Source of the DNA: Carposina sasakii
Lineage: Eukaryota > Arthropoda > Insecta > Lepidoptera > Carposinidae
Direction of reading: 5' to 3'
Assembly (NCBI GenBank): GCA_014607495.2
Contig: CP053170.1
Location: 868,001-932,000, forward strand
DNA: 64,000 bases
Position 1 is the first letter of the stretch; each line of letters starts with the position of its first letter. The notes under the pieces were generated by a model. It was not told the DNA's origin. It made no database searches and saw nothing but the letters and a program-made list of their open reading frames with translations. The translations under genes and the position numbers were made by a program. Shown piece after piece: positions 11,559 through 21,353 of this stretch.

Positions 11559-12735
11559 TTATTCATTATTCCTAATACTACCTAAAATTTTCCTTTCAAT
11601 GTTTTTATTTAATTTAGTCAAAAAATTTCCAGTATGAAATTTTTGCTTACTATCACAAATAGCATTGTCAACCTTACTCTGAACAAATTTCACAACACTA
11701 TTATCCAATGTAATTTCGGACACTAATTCATTTATCTTACCCAAAGTATAATTATCATCCTTATCACCGATGCATGATTTATTGTCAAGTTTGGTCAATT
11801 CATCCAGATCCACCTCATGCACATCAGTTATAAGTGGATTGTCAATAGAATCACTATTACATGCCACCAGGGTTATAATCTCATCAAATGTATACGTCTT
11901 AGCTATATCCAATTGATCAACAGTATATACCTTCTTCAACCCTATTTTAGTATATATAGTATATCTAATGTTGGACATAACCTGTGACCTCGTTATTTTT
12001 TTAATACATAAATCAATTATCTTTGCCATGAATGTTCGCGACTCCAACTCTCGATCCTGCTTAATTTCATTCACAATGGCAGCAACAGTATTGCTCGCGT
12101 CATATCTCTTAGTGAAGGCTATTATATAAATTGCACAAGTCAAATCATACAGTTTATCTACGCTTAATTTATAGTCCGGTATAAATAGGTCTACACCATT
12201 CATTGTTGTTTTAGAGTTAAAATTTGCAGCATGCTTATATAGCTCACCAAAAGTAAACTTAGAAGCCTCCGCTTTCATAGCTGCATTGTATATAGTATTA
12301 TACAACTCTCTATGTACCTTCAAAAAATTTTTTTTTAATTTTTTCAAATTTTTTTTTTTTCATACGTATAATACTGAACAATTATTTGGTCTTTATCATT
12401 CATATAAAAATTATGACTCAACTTGTGCGTCTCCTTCTTAGATAACATATCCAAATTTGAACATCTAGTTATTCTAAAGAAACACAAACCATTTCTGCAA
12501 CTATCGATCTCCAAGAGCCAACCACTACCATTGTACATCAACAAAGAGCCCGATACCAAAGCTATATATGTATCCCAATGATGTGTATACTGTCATTGTC
12601 TCTACGCGTATAATTATCACAAATTTCTTTAGAATTTTTTTTTTTTCTCAACTCCTCATGGATAAAAATGTCAGATTTAGTCTTACGTGCCGTGTCCTGC
12701 AAACTCAAAACTGGACAACAGCAATGTACATTATA

Positions 12736-12766
<31 letters not shown>

Positions 12767-14067
12767 TTTTTATTATTTGTTTAGGATCTGCACCGACTTC
12801 TCCGTAAATGAAATCATAGGCAGCATCTCTCGAGATTAAATTATAATCATACTCCATCATTTCATCCAAGACCATATTCTCCAGGATTCTACTATTAGCT
12901 TGATAAGCATGATCATGATTGAGCGTATTAATAGGATCCATCTCTAGTCTAAATTGTCTAAAACTAGACTGCAATCTATCAAATTCTTTAGCATCAGACA
13001 TGTAATATTTAAGCTTTATCTTCTTCTCCTTCGATTTATAATCATACAATGAATTCATGAGACTACCGTGCACTATTGTTCCAATCGACTCCATAACCTG
13101 ATCATTTATTATTCTATTTTTAGCCTCTGCTTCAATAGCTCTTATATCAATACCCAAAGTCGGTGCGACTTTACGTATATCATGCATGTCGAGTGTATCA
13201 TTACCACCAATACTAAGTTTCAACATCTCCTGACATCCATATATATCCGAAAGAAATTTACCAAGATCAGTACTCACCAATAAATTTCCCTCAAGATGTA
13301 GAATTCTTTTAAACGTACATATATTAAAAAAATCCAATCCATACAATAGTATACCTTTCATTTTATTAATCACATTATTAACCTTACACAGTATCAATTC
13401 CCTAATAGCATTACTTAACCTCAAATTATTCAGTTTTGCAGTCATCTTCAAGAAACTAACCAAATCACAATCTACAATTAGCCCTATCATTATGTCAAAA
13501 TACTTCTTCAAGGTTATTTGCGGTTTGTTAATTAAACGTTTCAAAATTTTTTTTTTATATTATCATAGCCCAAATTATTAACATTTTTAAATAATTTTAT
13601 ATATCTACAATTTAAATGCAAATTCAATTTTAGGTCTTCATAATAACAGAAACCATCAGACTTACCATCTGCAGTATTGATGGTTATTACATTCCTATAA
13701 TTACCCAATGCCCTATGCATTTCAACAATACTATCCTTCAAAAAAAAAATCCGTCACCTATGGGTATAGTAGCAAACAGATATTCATACACAAACTCCGA
13801 AACCTTCATTCTACATGACATATGATCAACATGTAACACGAAACGATCAGTCATGTACGGTTTTAATATCCTGTAATCCTGCTGTGACGAGACTGCCAAT
13901 ATTCTCGCAACCTCTCTAACCGGTGGATAATTACCTAGTTCTGTATATATTACAGGTATATCATATTCAAAATTTTTTACATACTTACTAAGACATAAAA
14001 ATATTTTTTTTACGTTATCTGGTAACAAACTGTTAATATCTTGAAAATTTTTTAAATAGCAAGCCAT
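11559..14067 (-). pseudogene. Long virus-like coding region of unknown family, broken by homopolymer frameshifts
   Basis: Successive frames on the minus strand (14067-13738, 13741-13541, 13544-12700, 12559-12344, 12347-11559) abut or overlap by a few bases, except for a gap near 12560-12700. The breaks lie in or next to A/T homopolymers (near 13740, 13545, 12770, 12640, 12350), and near 12545 a stop also intervenes. This suggests one ancestral ORF of roughly 800 codons, with indels from decay or from sequencing of homopolymers. The 5' end MACYLKNFQDINSLLPDN looks like a true start. The sequence is rich in I, N, K, D and Y; I see no polymerase, helicase, protease or zinc-finger motif and no transmembrane segment. 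I do not recognise the protein; a structural or replication protein of an insect virus is possible but unproven. Confidence 0.45.
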
Positions 14068-14182
14068 AGCGAAAATTCGTAATCGAATAAAACAAAATAC
14101 AATAAAATCCGGTACTCCAGTAATAAAATCCGGTACTCCGGAAGACTTAAAATTGTAAGAAATTAATTCGATTATGATTGAA

Positions 14183-14226
14183 TGAATGATGTGCTATATA
14201 CAATACAGTATATAGCACATCATTCA
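14183..14226. repeat. Terminal 19-bp perfect hairpin at the right border of the virus-like insertion
   Basis: Arms TGAATGATGTGCTATATAC (14183-14201) and its exact complement (14208-14226) with a 6-nt loop. The right arm ends at the base before the DIRS frame resumes. Confidence 0.85.
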
Positions 14227-14737
14227 AGTTGAATCTGTTTCATATCCCAGGCTAATACAACTGCCATGCAGATCATCTATCATGGAATCGAGTACCACCC
14301 GAATGGCATCTACTTCCAAAGGCTACAGAGTTAGTGTTCAAGAAATGGGGGAACCTGCTATAGACCTCTTTGCTTCGGAAAGGGCTCATGTTATCCAATA
14401 TTATGCTTCTCTGGACCTCAAGGATCCCAAAGCGCTATTCCACGATGCGTTCTCCCGCAAGTGGGACTACAAACTAGCTTGGTTATTTCCACCCCCGTTC
14501 TTAATACCCAGAGTACTAGCTCACCTCAACTCGGCGAGGAGCATTTACCTGATGTTAGTCCCACGATGGGAAAGAGTTTTCTGGAGAGCAGATCTGAAAG
14601 CTCGTGCACCAGCAGCCCCGTTTAGCCTATTTCAGCTGGACAGAGTATTAATCGACGTGTCGACCGGGATGCCTCCAGCGAACGTCCAGGATATGACGTT
14701 AGAGGTTTGGAAGATTGGGGGTGGTCTAGGAATTTGA
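14227..14737 (+). pseudogene. DIRS-type retroelement: end of RNase H region (part 2)
   Basis: Resumes with LNLFHIPG, a stop, [20 protein letters not shown], and after a frameshift near 14350 [20 protein letters not shown] and [38 protein letters not shown]. This is the conserved module that follows RNase H in DIRS-type pol proteins. The open frame 14282-14737 is well preserved after the frameshift. Confidence 0.75.
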
Positions 14738-14739
14738 TT

Positions 14740-15005
14740 GGTTGGAATGATAATCAGATAAACCTTTTACAATCATCTTGGCGTCCATCTACTCGTAGAA
14801 CTTACTCTGCCGCTTGAAAGCAATGGTGTTCCTGGTGTGTAAGCCTTAACATTGATTCGTGTAACCCTGACGATTCCGAGGTAGCCAGATAGCCAGATTT
14901 TTAGCTGATTTATACCTAGTACATAAGTTGTCGTATAATACTATTGTTTTATACAAATCGGTTATTGCTACATTATGCAATGCAGACAGTCCTAGATCTG
15001 CTAGA
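14740..15005 (+). pseudogene. DIRS-type tyrosine recombinase, N-terminal part
   Basis: Reads SSWRPSTRRTYSAA, a stop, KQWCSWCVSLNIDS, then after a frame change ARFLADLYLVHKLSYNTIVL and SVIATLCNAD. This is the N-terminal core-binding region of a DIRS/Ngaro-type tyrosine recombinase. It is cut at CTAGA by the Copia insertion and continues at 18233. Confidence 0.65.
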
Positions 15006-15165
15006 TGTTGGATACAATAATTTAATACCTTTGCCTATCATGTATATTTTGAGGTTATTAAAAAAAGAATAAACTATCTGATTTCGCTCATAGTACGGTG
15101 TATTATTTAAAATTCTATATTTAATTAAAATAAGTGCTTAACGTACAGTAAAACTAAAATTAACA
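15006..15165 (+). repeat. Copia 5' LTR
   Basis: About 160 bp, TG...CA ends, contains AATAAA at about 15068; matches 18066-18227. Confidence 0.85.
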
Positions 15166-15178
15166 TGGTAGCAGAGCG
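15166..15178 (+). promoter_or_regulatory. Primer binding site for initiator tRNA-Met
   Basis: TGGTAGCAGAGCG directly follows the LTR; its first 12 bases are complementary to the 3' end of insect initiator methionine tRNA (from memory of that tRNA). Confidence 0.7.
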
Positions 15179-15278
15179 CTAGATACGTTCCACTACAAAA
15201 AAGACGCTAAAACTAACAAAAAAGTGACATTATTATTAAGATTAATAAGGATTTTCAATCCAAACTTTGTGCTGAAAA

Positions 15279-16093
15279 ATGGCCGAAGAATTCTCGAATA
15301 TACAAAGACTCTGTGACGAAGAAGATTTTCAAATCTGGAAATTTCAAATAAACATCCACTTCAAAAGTCATGGCATATACGAGATCGTACATGATGAAAC
15401 CATAAAAGGTACAAACATGCCAGAATTTAGTAGAAAAGATGCCCTAGCGCAAAGAATGCTAATATGCCCGTTTGAAAAAAAAACATCAAATGTTATTAAT
15501 GACATGTGAAAATGCAAGCAGTATGTACAAAAAACTATGTTTAATCTTTGAGCAAAATAGTGACCAGCAAAAATGTAAGCTTCTACAAGATTTCTACAAG
15601 TATAGCTACAACAAGAACTTGGATATTACCCACCATCTAAGTTCACTAGAAAACCTAGCTTATCAATTAAACTCACTAAATGAGAAAATAACAGAAAACA
15701 TGTTACTGTCCAAAATTTTATCAATACTACCTGAACATTATAACAGTTTTATTACTGCATGGGAATCAAGTCCTAAAATTAAGAAAACAATACTTAATTT
15801 GACTGCAAGATTACTTACCGAAGAAAAATGCATGAATGCACCAAATCAAGAAAATAGAATTGCCTATAAAGTAAGCGAAAAATACAAAAATAGATATTAC
15901 CCAAATAAAGTATACTCCAAAATTTGTAAGAAAAATAACCATATAGAAAAAGATTGCTATTTTAACAAGAATAATACCAGAAAAGAAAATAATAAAAGTA
16001 AAATGTACTGCCAGATCTGTAAGAAAGATAACCATATAGAACGCGACTGTTTCTTCAACAAAAAACATAACAGAAATATGAAGAAAGATATGA
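15279..16093 (+). pseudogene. Copia gag polyprotein (UBN2-type) with zinc knuckles
   Basis: ATG at 15279 begins MAEEFSNIQRLCDEEDFQIW, typical of Copia gag. An A-run near 15478 causes a frameshift; the rest reads HHLSSLENLAYQLNSLNEKI and LPEHYNSFITAWESS. Two knuckles follow: SKICKKNNHIEKDC, in which the first Cys is Ser, and an intact CQICKKDNHIERDC. The frame runs into a 362-bp insertion after KKDM. Nucleocapsid function would be impaired by the lost Cys; the element is dead anyway for lack of RT. Confidence 0.8.
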
Positions 16094-16455
16094 CGGCGCA
16101 TACGCAGTGGCGCCATCTATTTCAATTTAATTTAAAGAGAATATACTTGTGCTGACATCTTACTTTTAATATGATTACTAAATTGTCGATTATTAACGAG
16201 AGTGAGTTGCACTCTGGCGGAACGTCGGTACGACACGGGCCGCCATCTTCTACGTAGTCTATGCTACTGTACGGATCACGGTGTGTGTCGATCGGGCGGA
16301 TCGCCTACGTTCGTAATCTTATTTAATCTTGCTCAAACTAAGTTTAATTATTGTTATTGCTTATCGAAAGTGAATACACCGATTTGATTCAACAAATAAC
16401 TAATTTATTTCTTTTATACTACCCGCTTTAAATTCTATTAAGTTCCTACGCCTAC
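16094..16455. mobile_element. 362-bp insertion in Copia gag with 4-bp duplication ATGA
   Basis: ATGA occurs at 16090-16093 and 16456-16459. Removing the block and one ATGA restores the gag frame (KKDMMNTFDG). It starts CGGCGCATACG and ends CGCCTAC, with no obvious TIR. It could be a solo LTR of a Gypsy-like element or a MITE; the class is not determined. Confidence 0.6.
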
Positions 16456-16925
16456 ATGATGAATACTTTCGATGGTGAACTGAACAATAGTGATAGAAGA
16501 GATGATGATGATGTATTAGAGCCTTCAGATAAATTAGCTTTTCTTACTACATCATATGATACAAATGATGCTGAAGAATTTATTATTGACTCAAGCTGTA
16601 CATCACATATGACAGCGAATGAAAATTGCTTTAGTAACATTGAAAAATATACCAGCAATATATCAACAGCGAAGAAAAATACAAAAATATGTTCTGAAGG
16701 AAGAGGATGCATAGAAACTAATACTTGTACTCTTAAAAATGTTTTATATATTCCACAAATGATGAAAAATGAAGAAGATGAGAGATGAAAAAACACCTTT
16801 TGAAATGTGGACAAAACAGAGACCAAATCTTAAAAATTTACAAACATTTGGAATCGATGCCTACAGTAAAAAATTGGGAAACCTAAGAAAATTAATTATG
16901 GTTGGTTATGCTCCCAATGGCTATA
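16456..16925 (+). pseudogene. Copia protease stub and integrase C-terminal scrap
   Basis: EFIIDSSCTSHMTANENCFS is the Copia protease active-site region; the usual GA after DS is SC, so the catalytic D is kept but the context is altered. Near 16780 the sequence jumps to TPFEMWTKQRPNLKNLQTFG and MVGYAPNGYN, which belong to the end of Copia integrase. The intervening pol is deleted. Confidence 0.7.
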
Positions 16926-18065
16926 ACTAAACCATTAAATAAAATAAAATTTAATAAATTTGCTTCAAAGATTATATTGTAAATGGGAGAAAGATTGTTA
17001 AATATAAAGGACATATATTTATTGTCAATGTTAAACTTAAAATACTATACTAGCATACTTATTCTTAACTGAAACTTAAAATGTAAGAAAGTTTGGCTTA
17101 TTGTTTGATTGTGAAACGCTGTCCCCTTCTTCCCCTATTACAGGCAAGAAGTGGACAGGTTCAGTTAATGAATTTAAACAAAAGAAAACTACGGTAAAAC
17201 TAAAGGATTAAAATAAAAAAACAATTTTTGAACATCGAGACTAATTTATTAAAATGAACGCGATAACAGGTCGTGGGTGACTGATCCTGGTTTCTTTGAT
17301 AAATATTAAAATTGTTTACAAGTGAGACCACGTAACTTTGGGCGAGACGTATCCCCGGTAGCAGCCGATCTGGTAGGCAGCGATGCGAAAAGTCCGCCGG
17401 GATGCTCGGCAGGTGTGGGTGAGCTCGGCGGGTCAATTCCCGTTAAGGTAATTTTCGGGTCTAGGGTAACTTGATGGTACAACCGAATCTTTGGAATAAT
17501 CCGAATCCAAATCCGAATCGCCACCGAACCTAGTTCGAAGTGGCGACACTTATCACAGTTAAATTAATTAGTTGCACAATTGCGACTATTTGAATTACTT
17601 GAAAAACAGCAGAAAAGGTAATACTTATAATAAGTAAGGAACAAGGAATTAAACTTAGGCTTCAAATTAGTTCCTAACCCTTTGAGACAAGCTTTGGTAA
17701 TGAGCTGATCCCGCGCCCGAGGCAACAAGCCTTGTCATGTATCTAACCCGCACGGTTCTTGACCTCAGCCTAGAATGGCCTTGCAATTGGTTAATATTTC
17801 AATGTCCCCGCCCGGCGTGAATTTTGGAGATTTCATTACCATAAAAGGTAATCTTGGTGCCAAAAAGACGAAATCCCGGCAAGACTGGCAACGCCCAAAA
17901 CGTTTTCGAAATATAACGGCGGCACCATGTCGCGGGAAATTTAAACAACGCGACAATTGAAGAAAGTTTTTTTAAGTTATATATTTTTTTTGTTGTTAAA
18001 ACTTAATATTATAGTATACTCGTAATAATATACATAACTCAAAGGCATATAAAATTAAGGGGTTG
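16926..18065. other. Copia 3' internal region with a GC-richer unidentified block
   Basis: No gene. From about 17220 to 17960 base composition rises in GC (GGTAGCAGCCGATCTGGTAG, ATTCCCGTTAAGG, GATCCCGCGCCCGAGGC), unlike the AT-rich flanks, so a further insertion is likely. Its ends could not be fixed. The last bases before the 3' LTR (AAATTAAGGGGTTG) fit a polypurine tract. Confidence 0.35.
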
Positions 18066-18227
18066 TGTTGGATACAATAATTTAATACCTTTGCCTATCA
18101 TGTATATTTTGAGGTTATTAAAAAAAAGAATAAACTCTCTGATTTCGCTCATAGTACGGTGTATTATTTAAAATCCTATATTTATTTTAAAATAAGTGCT
18201 TAACGTACAGTAAAACTAAAATTAACA
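18066..18227 (+). repeat. Copia 3' LTR
   Basis: Partner of 15006-15165, with a few substitutions and an A-run length change. Confidence 0.85.
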
Positions 18228-18232
18228 CTAGA

Positions 18233-18432
18233 CAGTCCTCCTTTATGGCAAAACCAACATTAGGTCTGACACACCGCATGATTCTACTATTACTGTTACG
18301 ATCAAGAAAGCTCCCAGCGACACAGTCAAAACTAAGTAACATATTAACAAAAGAATCTTACATTAGATTAGATATAATATAATCATAGTAACACTTAACT
18401 CACTTAGTGTGTATAAATTCAATTAGCATAAC
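18233..18432 (+). pseudogene. DIRS-type tyrosine recombinase, continuation
   Basis: After the CTAGA duplication the frame resumes SSFMAKPTLGLTHR, MILLLLLRSRKLPATQSKLS, the continuation of the recombinase N-terminal region. The catalytic R-H-R-Y part is not present before the next insertion at 18445 and was not found beyond it. Confidence 0.6.
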
Positions 18433-18444
18433 ACAATGTGTTAA

Positions 18445-18954
18445 TTCACTATGGGTGCGCCCACCACCGGGCCCTACACCCTCCACTGACCCTCGGATCT
18501 GATAACTCATAATTGCGACAACAGGCACTTGCACTAACTACAATCGCCATGAGAAACCAGACCCGAGCACCTAGCATGCAAGACGATACATTGCACCATT
18601 CCGAAATCAAAAACTAGATAAATAATCTACATATGTTTCGCCAACAACCGTGGCATCCTCAGGATTATAGAAATTAGTAAATTAGTAAACCACTAATTAC
18701 TATGAACCTCTAAAACCCAACACATTACTTACACAGAATTAACTACCCTCTACTAAGTATTAAAAAATATATAAATAATTACCCACCATTATTTATATTT
18801 CAAATAAATATATACTATTTGTGCACACAAACCAAATAGTATTGGGTGAATTAGTTAAATTTAAATGAAAAAATTCAAAAATTCACCAAAATATTGATAA
18901 ATTAGTAAAGAAAACAAGGATGTATGGAACAACATATTCCATTGCCCACAAAAA
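18445..18954 (+). repeat. Left 510-bp inverted arm
   Basis: Starts TTCACTATGGGTGCGCCC, ends CATTGCCCACAAAAA; pairs with 19349-19858 base for base by eye. Confidence 0.9.
18622..18668 (-). ncRNA. Hammerhead-ribozyme-like motif (left arm)
   Basis: Exact inverse copy of 19635-19681; see that entry for the pairing. Confidence 0.6.
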
Positions 18955-19003
18955 CAAAAATTGTTATTGACATTGACAAGCCACTACATTCTAAGGTTAC
19001 TGT

Positions 19004-19342
19004 TTATTTATTTATTCTAGCCAATGAGTTTAATAGCGGAGACGAAAATTCAACCTGTTCATTTAAAAGGTTTACACCAGAATATTTGGCTTTCAAAATC
19101 TCCAACTGTTCCAAAATAGATAGACGAATGCCCTTTTCACACGTATACAGACTAACAAAACTGTGGTCATCTGGAATTTTATGATTTGAAACTAACAAGT
19201 GTTTGGCAAAATGTGATTTTTCAGGGAAATTGTTCCTATAAGCTGCCAAATGTTCTTGGTATCTAATCTTGAAGTTACGACCCGTTTGACCTATATAAAC
19301 AGAATTACAGTCAGGACAGTGCAAGCTATAAACTCCTGATTA
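19004..19342 (-). pseudogene. Penelope-like GIY-YIG endonuclease domain
   Basis: Minus-strand frame reads SGVYSLHCPDCNSVYIGQTG then RNFKIRYQEHLAAYRNN, HFAKHLLVSNHKI and a C-terminal LSILEQLEILKAKYSGVNLL, ending at a stop at 19004. VYSL...VYIG are the GVY/YIG strands of the nuclease; R in GQTGRNFKIR and the later E are the expected catalytic positions. The CPDC pair just before is typical of Penelope-like elements. An in-frame stop immediately upstream, and the abrupt switch to the inverted arm, show that RT and linker are lost, so only the endonuclease module remains. Confidence 0.8.
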
Positions 19343-19348
19343 GCCTGA

Positions 19349-19858
19349 TTTTTGTGGGCAATGGAATATGTTGTTCCATACATCCTTGTTTTCTTTACTA
19401 ATTTATCAATATTTTGGTGAATTTTTGAATTTTTTCATTTAAATTTAACTAATTCACCCAATACTATTTGGTTTGTGTGCACAAATAGTATATATTTATT
19501 TGAAATATAAATAATGGTGGGTAATTATTTATATATTTTTTAATACTTAGTAGAGGGTAGTTAATTCTGTGTAAGTAATGTGTTGGGTTTTAGAGGTTCA
19601 TAGTAATTAGTGGTTTACTAATTTACTAATTTCTATAATCCTGAGGATGCCACGGTTGTTGGCGAAACATATGTAGATTATTTATCTAGTTTTTGATTTC
19701 GGAATGGTGCAATGTATCGTCTTGCATGCTAGGTGCTCGGGTCTGGTTTCTCATGGCGATTGTAGTTAGTGCAAGTGCCTGTTGTCGCAATTATGAGTTA
19801 TCAGATCCGAGGGTCAGTGGAGGGTGTAGGGCCCGGTGGTGGGCGCACCCATAGTGAA
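19349..19858 (-). repeat. Right 510-bp inverted arm
   Basis: Inverse of 18445-18954, same length, few or no differences by eye. Confidence 0.9.
19635..19681 (+). ncRNA. Hammerhead-ribozyme-like motif (right arm)
   Basis: ATAATC (19635-19640) pairs with GATTAT (19676-19681) as stem I. CTGAGGA (19641-19647) is the CUGANGA core. GCC/GGC (19649-19651 and 19661-19663) form a short stem II with an unpaired T. GAA plus ACATATGT give the GAAA core and a 4-bp self-complementary stem III, followed by A at the expected cleavage triplet GTA. All invariant core positions are present. Very short stem III is known in Penelope-associated hammerheads, which may act as dimers. Confidence 0.6.
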
Positions 19859-19912
19859 TGTTTGAACTTCCGAATTGTAACGCCTAATACAATTTCATTT
19901 ACAATGTGTTAA

Positions 19913-20574
19913 GTCCATTTCAAATAAAAACTGCATAAATAAAAAAAAATGTGTACACAGAGTACAAGTCAATGTCAAATAAGATGGTAGCTGGATGGCA
20001 GCGGCCACGCCAACCAGCTCTGAAATATTGTATTTCACCACCTGGATAAAGTAACGCGGCATGAGTATATAATAGTTCTCCAAAAGGTCACAGTGTTGTG
20101 TAATGCCCTATGGCTGTAGTGAAACCTTAAAAGTAATCAGGTTACAGGCATCCATGTTGATGTCAGCATCTTCATCATCAACAGACCTAGTAGGGAAATA
20201 ATACCTATGACATTCATGCTTTATACACCTATAAAACAATTATTATGTTCAACAAACAAATAATATGCCAACTGTATCCTTTGGAAAACTATTGATACTC
20301 AACTTAGAAACCGGCTGACGAATTATTTATGTGGGATTAAACGCACGCGCCGCTTCTCTCCTTCACAAATGAAAATCGCCATCTTACCTTTACTTTCTTT
20401 ATTTCCTAGCGGAAGTAATATGTAATGCCGGAAATAGTATGGAATATACACCAGAGACTAGAGAGAATGTCTTAGGACGACTTCATACTATACATTCGTT
20501 CACACTCACCTAAGATCTCGTGCTTGCCGCGACACTCCCGGCCGGCGACACGTCGGAGAGAAGAAGGAGGGTGT
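19913..20574. other. Unassigned region with a coding-like remnant
   Basis: Minus strand 20110-20235 reads CIKHECHRYYFPTRSVDDED then INMDACNLITFKVSLQP and a stop, with a TTTATAG acceptor-like site just upstream. Family not recognised. The rest shows no gene. Confidence 0.3.
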
Positions 20575-20890
20575 TTATGTCTTGACTCCATTCCTCGATT
20601 TTACAGCGGCCGACCGTCTAATTCTCGTACCAGGTCCTTCTTCATAAGGTTCGCTCACGTTAGGAAGTGTAGTAGATTCTGGTATTGAGATTACTCCGTC
20701 TTCATGGGGCTCTTGTTGATCCATAATAAGATCATTGCTTTCATGTCCTCTAAGGAGTATTCTTCCTTCCGTTTCTGGCATGTGATCAGATGTCGGTACA
20801 AATGCTCTGTACTCATCATTTTAGGTGTTTTCAGTGCTTTTGCCATTGTTTGCTGGTACTTTTCGTCGGGTGTCTTCTTTGTCATTAAAG
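20575..20890 (-). pseudogene. Retroelement-like C-terminal remnant, family uncertain
   Basis: Two overlapping minus frames: MTKKTPDEKYQQTMAKALKT and a second with QQEPHEDGVISIPESTTLPN and GPGTRIRRSAAVKSRNGVKT ending at 20575. The acidic-then-basic ending resembles the tail of Gypsy pol proteins. The two frames would join through one frameshift near 20780. No domain is certain. Confidence 0.3.
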
Positions 20891-20944
20891 GTATTCACGT
20901 CAGACCGTAAAATATCATCCATCTCTAGCGGATAAAGATGAGCA

Positions 20945-21122
20945 ATGGAACGTACATACTCATTCTTACTGTCATATACTTATAATGTAAAACTGGGCTG
21001 TATGATTAGGTTGTATTTGACATGTACTTTCTTTGCCGGTAATTTGGAGGTTATATCACCCAACAATGAGTAAACGTTTTGCTACTTAGCGCGTGTGTTT
21101 TATTTGGGACCTATTAGTGGCG
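20945..21122 (+). repeat. Probable Gypsy LTR end and primer-binding region
   Basis: Lies just upstream of a Gypsy gag start and ends with AGTGGCGACGAGGATTAAAA. The GGCGACGAG motif also follows the LTRs of Gypsy B (34421) and Gypsy A (41760) in this window, which supports a shared primer-binding arrangement. The left LTR boundary was not determined. Confidence 0.45.
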
Positions 21123-21134
21123 ACGAGGATTAAA

Positions 21135-21353
21135 ATGGACAAAAAAGCAATTACAATACATGAATTCAACCCAGAAACCGATAACTGGGACTACTATATA
21201 GACAGATTGAGTTTTTGTTTTGAAGCAAACGGAATTATTGTGGACAATACCAAACGAGCAAATTTCTTTACATTGTGTGGTTCACAAGTGTTTGAGACAA
21301 TTCGTGAAAGACATGTCAATGAAGTATTAACTAAATCACTTACTCAGTTATAA
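21135..21353 (+). pseudogene. Gypsy gag N-terminus, truncated (element D)
   Basis: ATG at 21135 gives MDKKAITIHEFNPETDNWDY, YIDRLSFCFEANGI and KRANFFTLCGSQVFETIRE, the N-terminal gag region of insect Gypsy elements of the kind also seen in Gypsy A and B here. After SLTQL a stop is reached at 21353 and no pol follows, so the copy is 3'-truncated. Confidence 0.65.

Larger units (their letters stand above)
11551..14226. other. Unidentified insertion into the DIRS element, virus-like, ending in a hairpin
   Basis: The DIRS frame stops making sense at CGTATCCTA (about 11545) and resumes at AGTTGAATCTG (14227). Dropping the block restores [13 protein letters not shown] in frame, so this is an insertion into a single site. 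The block is much more AT-rich than the DIRS. It holds one long minus-strand coding region, has a 19-bp hairpin exactly at its right border, and shows no TIR, LTR or target duplication that I can see. An endogenous viral element is my preferred reading, from composition and the absence of transposon hallmarks; no family is recognised. Confidence 0.5.
15006..18227 (+). mobile_element. Copia retrotransposon, internally deleted, flanked by CTAGA target duplication
   Basis: LTRs at 15006-15165 and 18066-18227 (TGTTGG...AACA), 5-bp duplication CTAGA at 15001-15005 and 18228-18232. The interior keeps gag, a protease stub and an integrase scrap; RT and RNase H are gone. It sits inside the DIRS recombinase frame. 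The two LTRs differ at several positions by eye, so the insertion is not recent. Confidence 0.85.
18445..19900 (-). mobile_element. Penelope-like element fragment with 510-bp inverted arms and 12-bp target duplication
   Basis: ACAATGTGTTAA occurs at 18433-18444 and 19901-19912. Inside, two 510-bp arms (18445-18954 and 19349-19858) are near-perfect inverted copies. They enclose about 394 bp that encode a GIY-YIG endonuclease on the minus strand; a 42-bp tail follows the right arm. Each arm holds a hammerhead-like motif. The reverse transcriptase is missing: upstream of the GIY-YIG domain the inverted copy of the element's own 3' sequence begins. Penelope-like elements are known for terminal repeats in direct or inverted arrangement, GIY-YIG domains and hammerhead motifs, so the assignment fits. 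Confidence 0.8.

Noticed and set aside
10594..11637. 347-codon plus-strand frame overlapping the DIRS RT
   Set aside because: No domain and low-complexity composition; the overlapping frame at 10664-11575 carries all RT/RNase H motifs.
12735..12775. TA-repeat and T-run as a regulatory element
   Set aside because: Simple microsatellite; no further support.
13541..13741. Independent small genes in the virus-like block
   Set aside because: They begin with non-ATG codons at homopolymers and continue the neighbouring frame, so they are pieces of one broken coding region.
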